Positions 7,904 to 9,361 of a DNA stretch of 9,361 bases are shown one piece after another. The stretch covers positions 1 through 9,361 of the forward strand of contig VBGE01000143.1 in assembly GCA_005880345.1 (NCBI GenBank), in the 5' to 3' direction. The notes beneath the pieces were generated by a model. That model was not told the origin of the DNA, did not search any database, and saw only the letters and a list, made by a program, of their open reading frames with translations. The position numbers and the translations under genes are program-made. Source of the stretch: Chloroflexota bacterium (lineage in GTDB: Bacteria > Chloroflexota > Dormibacteria > Dormibacterales > Dormibacteraceae). The number at the start of each line of letters is the position of its first letter. Position 1 is the stretch's first letter.

Positions 7904-8857
7904 GTGGCGCTGATCTTGCGCGAGAGTGACGTCCAGGACCTGATCGAGATGGACGAGGTGATCGCAGCGGTCGAGTCCGCGATGCGAGAGCTCGGCGAAG
8001 GCGAGGCGCATAACGAGCCTCGGCGGCGGGCGTTCGCGCCAGGCGGCCTGTTGAACGTGATGTTCGCCTCCTTCCCGGGCGGCAAGTGCACCGGCCTGAA
8101 GGCCTACACCGTCTCCAACGGCCGCGTCCGGTTCCTGGTCTCGATGTTCCGGCTCGACGGGTCGCTGGAGGCTTTGATCGAGTCGGACTTCATGGGGGCG
8201 TACCGGACGGGCGCCGCCACGGCGGTCGCCGCTCGGGCGCTGGGCGCACCTGCCTCGGCGACGGTCGCGCTGATCGGCACCGGCTGGCAGGCCTCCACGC
8301 AGGCCCTCGCCCTCTCGCGAGTCCTCGAGATCAAGGAGCTGCGCGTCTACAGCCGGAGCGAGGAGAAGCGAGCGCTGTTCGCCGCCGAGCAGCAGGAGCA
8401 GCTGGGGGTGAAGACGGTCGACTCGGCGAGCGCCGAAGCCGCTGTCCGCGGCGCGGACGTCGTGGTCACGGTCACGACCAGCCACGAGCCGGTGCTCGAC
8501 GCGTCCTGGCTGGAGCCGTCCGCCTTTGTCGCGGCCGTGGGCTCGAACTATCGCAACCGCGTCGAGGTGCCGCCCGAGCTCGTCGAGCGCGCCCAGACAG
8601 TGGTGGTCGACCAGCTGGGCGCGGCTCAGCTCGAGTGCGGCGACCTCATCCATGCCGCCGAGGCCGGCCGTTTCGACTGGGGCCAGGCGGTGGAGCTCGG
8701 CGCGGTGGTCGCCGGCCGGTGGGAGCGCCCGGACAAGCCCGGCATCACGCTGTTCGAGTCGCACGGCCTGGCCATCTGGGACCTGGCCGCGGCCACGACC
8801 GTGGTCGCGGCGGCGCACAAGCGCGGGGGCTACGAGGAGATCGAGTTCCTCAACTAG
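7904..8857 (+). CDS. Ornithine cyclodeaminase/mu-crystallin family protein
   Basis: A 317-residue NAD(P)-dependent protein of the OCD/mu-crystallin family. Members include ornithine cyclodeaminase, alanine dehydrogenase, ketimine reductases and siderophore-type amino-acid synthases. It shows the N-terminal LILRESDV and DEVIAAVESAM, the substrate-side lysine in GLKAYT (64-69), YRTGAATAVAA (100-110), the Rossmann motif LIGTGWQA (123-130), the second-strand VYSRSEEK, DVVVTVTTS (185-193), VGSNYRNRVEV, VVVD (233-236) and the closing ITLFESHGLAIWDLA. Length and motif order are normal and the frame is intact. The substrate cannot be read from these motifs. The GTG start is preferred over a later ATG (7950) because the residues between match the family start. 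It is convergent with the next gene, whose stop lies only 8 bp away. Confidence 0.92.
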   Translation: MALILRESDVQDLIEMDEVIAAVESAMRELGEGEAHNEPRRRAFAPGGLLNVMFASFPGGKCTGLKAYTVSNGRVRFLVSMFRLDGSLEALIESDFMGAYRTGAATAVAARALGAPASATVALIGTGWQASTQALALSRVLEIKELRVYSRSEEKRALFAAEQQEQLGVKTVDSASAEAAVRGADVVVTVTTSHEPVLDASWLEPSAFVAAVGSNYRNRVEVPPELVERAQTVVVDQLGAAQLECGDLIHAAEAGRFDWGQAVELGAVVAGRWERPDKPGITLFESHGLAIWDLAAATTVVAAAHKRGGYEEIEFLN

Positions 8858-8865
8858 CGTGGTTC

Positions 8866-9156
8866 CTAGTGAACGTGGCTCTGGATGGGTTCCAGGCCGA
8901 GGCCCCCGATCTGGAACCACGAGCCGACCAGGAACGCGCCGAACAGGATGACGACGAGTGCTGCGCTGGCAGTCGTGTAGACCACCCACGGCGAAGGCCC
9001 GGTGGCGGCAAGACGGACCATGAGCTCCGACCAGTCCGGGCCACGCCGCGGTTTCCAGGTTTCAATCTCTGCCCGGATCATCCGGCTGACGTCTGATTCG
9101 GAGGGCGTGTTCAGCCCGCCTGCGGTGGTTTCATCTTCCACGTAAGGCACCTTCAC
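8866..9156 (-). CDS. Single-pass membrane protein overlapping a sigma factor gene (candidate anti-sigma factor)
   Basis: A 96-residue protein. About 55 hydrophilic N-terminal residues (including SESDVSRMIRAEIETWKP) are followed by one membrane helix, about 57-80 (WVVYTTASAALVVILFGAFL), and a short tail (IGGLGLEPIQSHVH). Its GTG start at 9156 lies inside the sigma factor gene, a 26-nt overlap, which points to coupled expression. A cytoplasmic N-terminus plus one helix next to an ECF sigma gene is the usual layout of a membrane anti-sigma factor. However, it has no HxxxCxxC zinc motif, no cysteine at all and almost no extracytoplasmic domain, so it would be a minimal or unrelated type. Another GTG two codons downstream could be the real start. 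Assignment by context only. Confidence 0.62.
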   Translation of the reverse strand: MKVPYVEDETTAGGLNTPSESDVSRMIRAEIETWKPRRGPDWSELMVRLAATGPSPWVVYTTASAALVVILFGAFLVGSWFQIGGLGLEPIQSHVH

Positions 9157-9361
9157 TTCTCGAACGCTCGGTCTTGCCGGTCTGATCGCTCCCCATTGTT
9201 TTTCTCATGATCGCCACGGCCTTGGCGATCCTGGACGCCACCGTGCCGGCGGGCACGCCGAGCACGTCCGCGATCTCCTCGCGCGTCAGTCCCTCGTAGT
9301 AGTGGAGCACGATGGCCGCCCTGAGCTTGGGGCTGAGCTCGGCCATCGCCTTCTCGACCAC
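9131..9361 (-). CDS. ECF-type RNA polymerase sigma factor, C-terminal part (runs off right edge)
   Basis: The last 76 codons of a sigma70-family factor; the start lies beyond the window. The visible part is region 4, which reads the -35 element: AELSPKLRAAIVLHYYEGLT followed by the helix-turn-helix REEIADVLGVPAGTVASRI and KAVAIMRK, a pattern normal for ECF sigma factors. A short charged tail (DQTGKTERSRSEGALRGR) ends at the TGA at 9131-9133. The frame is open to the edge, so the apparent GTG at 9361 should not be taken as the start. The overlapping downstream membrane protein is a candidate regulator. Region 2, and hence the ECF subgroup, cannot be seen. Confidence 0.87.
   Translation of the reverse strand: MVEKAMAELSPKLRAAIVLHYYEGLTREEIADVLGVPAGTVASRIAKAVAIMRKTMGSDQTGKTERSRSEGALRGR

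Noticed and set aside
7880..8989. Minus-strand open frame of about 369 codons opposite the cyclodeaminase-family gene
   Set aside because: It is a shadow of a gene with all family motifs and has an Arg/Gly/His-rich composition without domains.

Overview
The window is a GC-rich stretch of bacterial chromosome, densely packed, with nine of the genes on the minus strand plus two at its right edge and one gene on the plus strand. No ribosomal RNA or other marker gene is present, so the assignment is weak. The gene style (GTG and TTG starts, an ArsA-family ATPase with an HSP20-like tail, an alanine/arginine-rich proteome and a hom-thrC-thrB order) suggests a soil-type Terrabacteria lineage such as Dormibacterota, Chloroflexota or a deep actinobacterial branch. 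This is an inference from style only.

Layout, in transcription order on the minus strand (right to left). At the right edge is the 3' end of an ECF-type sigma factor, overlapped by a one-helix membrane protein that may be its partner (8866-9361). Next is the only plus-strand gene, an ornithine cyclodeaminase/mu-crystallin family protein (7904-8857). It diverges from hom across only 20 bp. Then comes a threonine-pathway cluster, hom-thrC-thrB-lysC (7883 to 3836), followed by a divergent YchF-like ATPase (3776 to 2763). After a 225-bp gap the last cluster begins: a basic protein with a C-terminal membrane anchor, a DUF1003 membrane protein, an ArsA/Get3-like ATPase, an 82-residue basic protein and the start of a site-2-type M50 protease that runs off the left edge.

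Two points stand out. First, hom, thrC and lysC are each broken once in the middle. In each case the reading frame shifts and a block of about 28 to 34 codons holding a family-defining motif is missing (GIVNGTTN in hom, the SFKDR lysine in thrC, GRGGSD in lysC). Both flanks are otherwise well conserved. thrB between them is open. As written the operon cannot make threonine. Either the pathway is newly lost or, more likely, the assembly skipped the most conserved segments.

Second, the gap before the ArsA cluster holds a near-consensus promoter (TTGACA, 17 bp, TATAAC) with an 8-bp inverted repeat across it. It is followed by a predicted leader of about 167 nt containing a 13-bp stem. The downstream operon pairs a Get3-like ATPase with a protein of tail-anchored topology, which makes a membrane-insertion or membrane-quality role worth testing.
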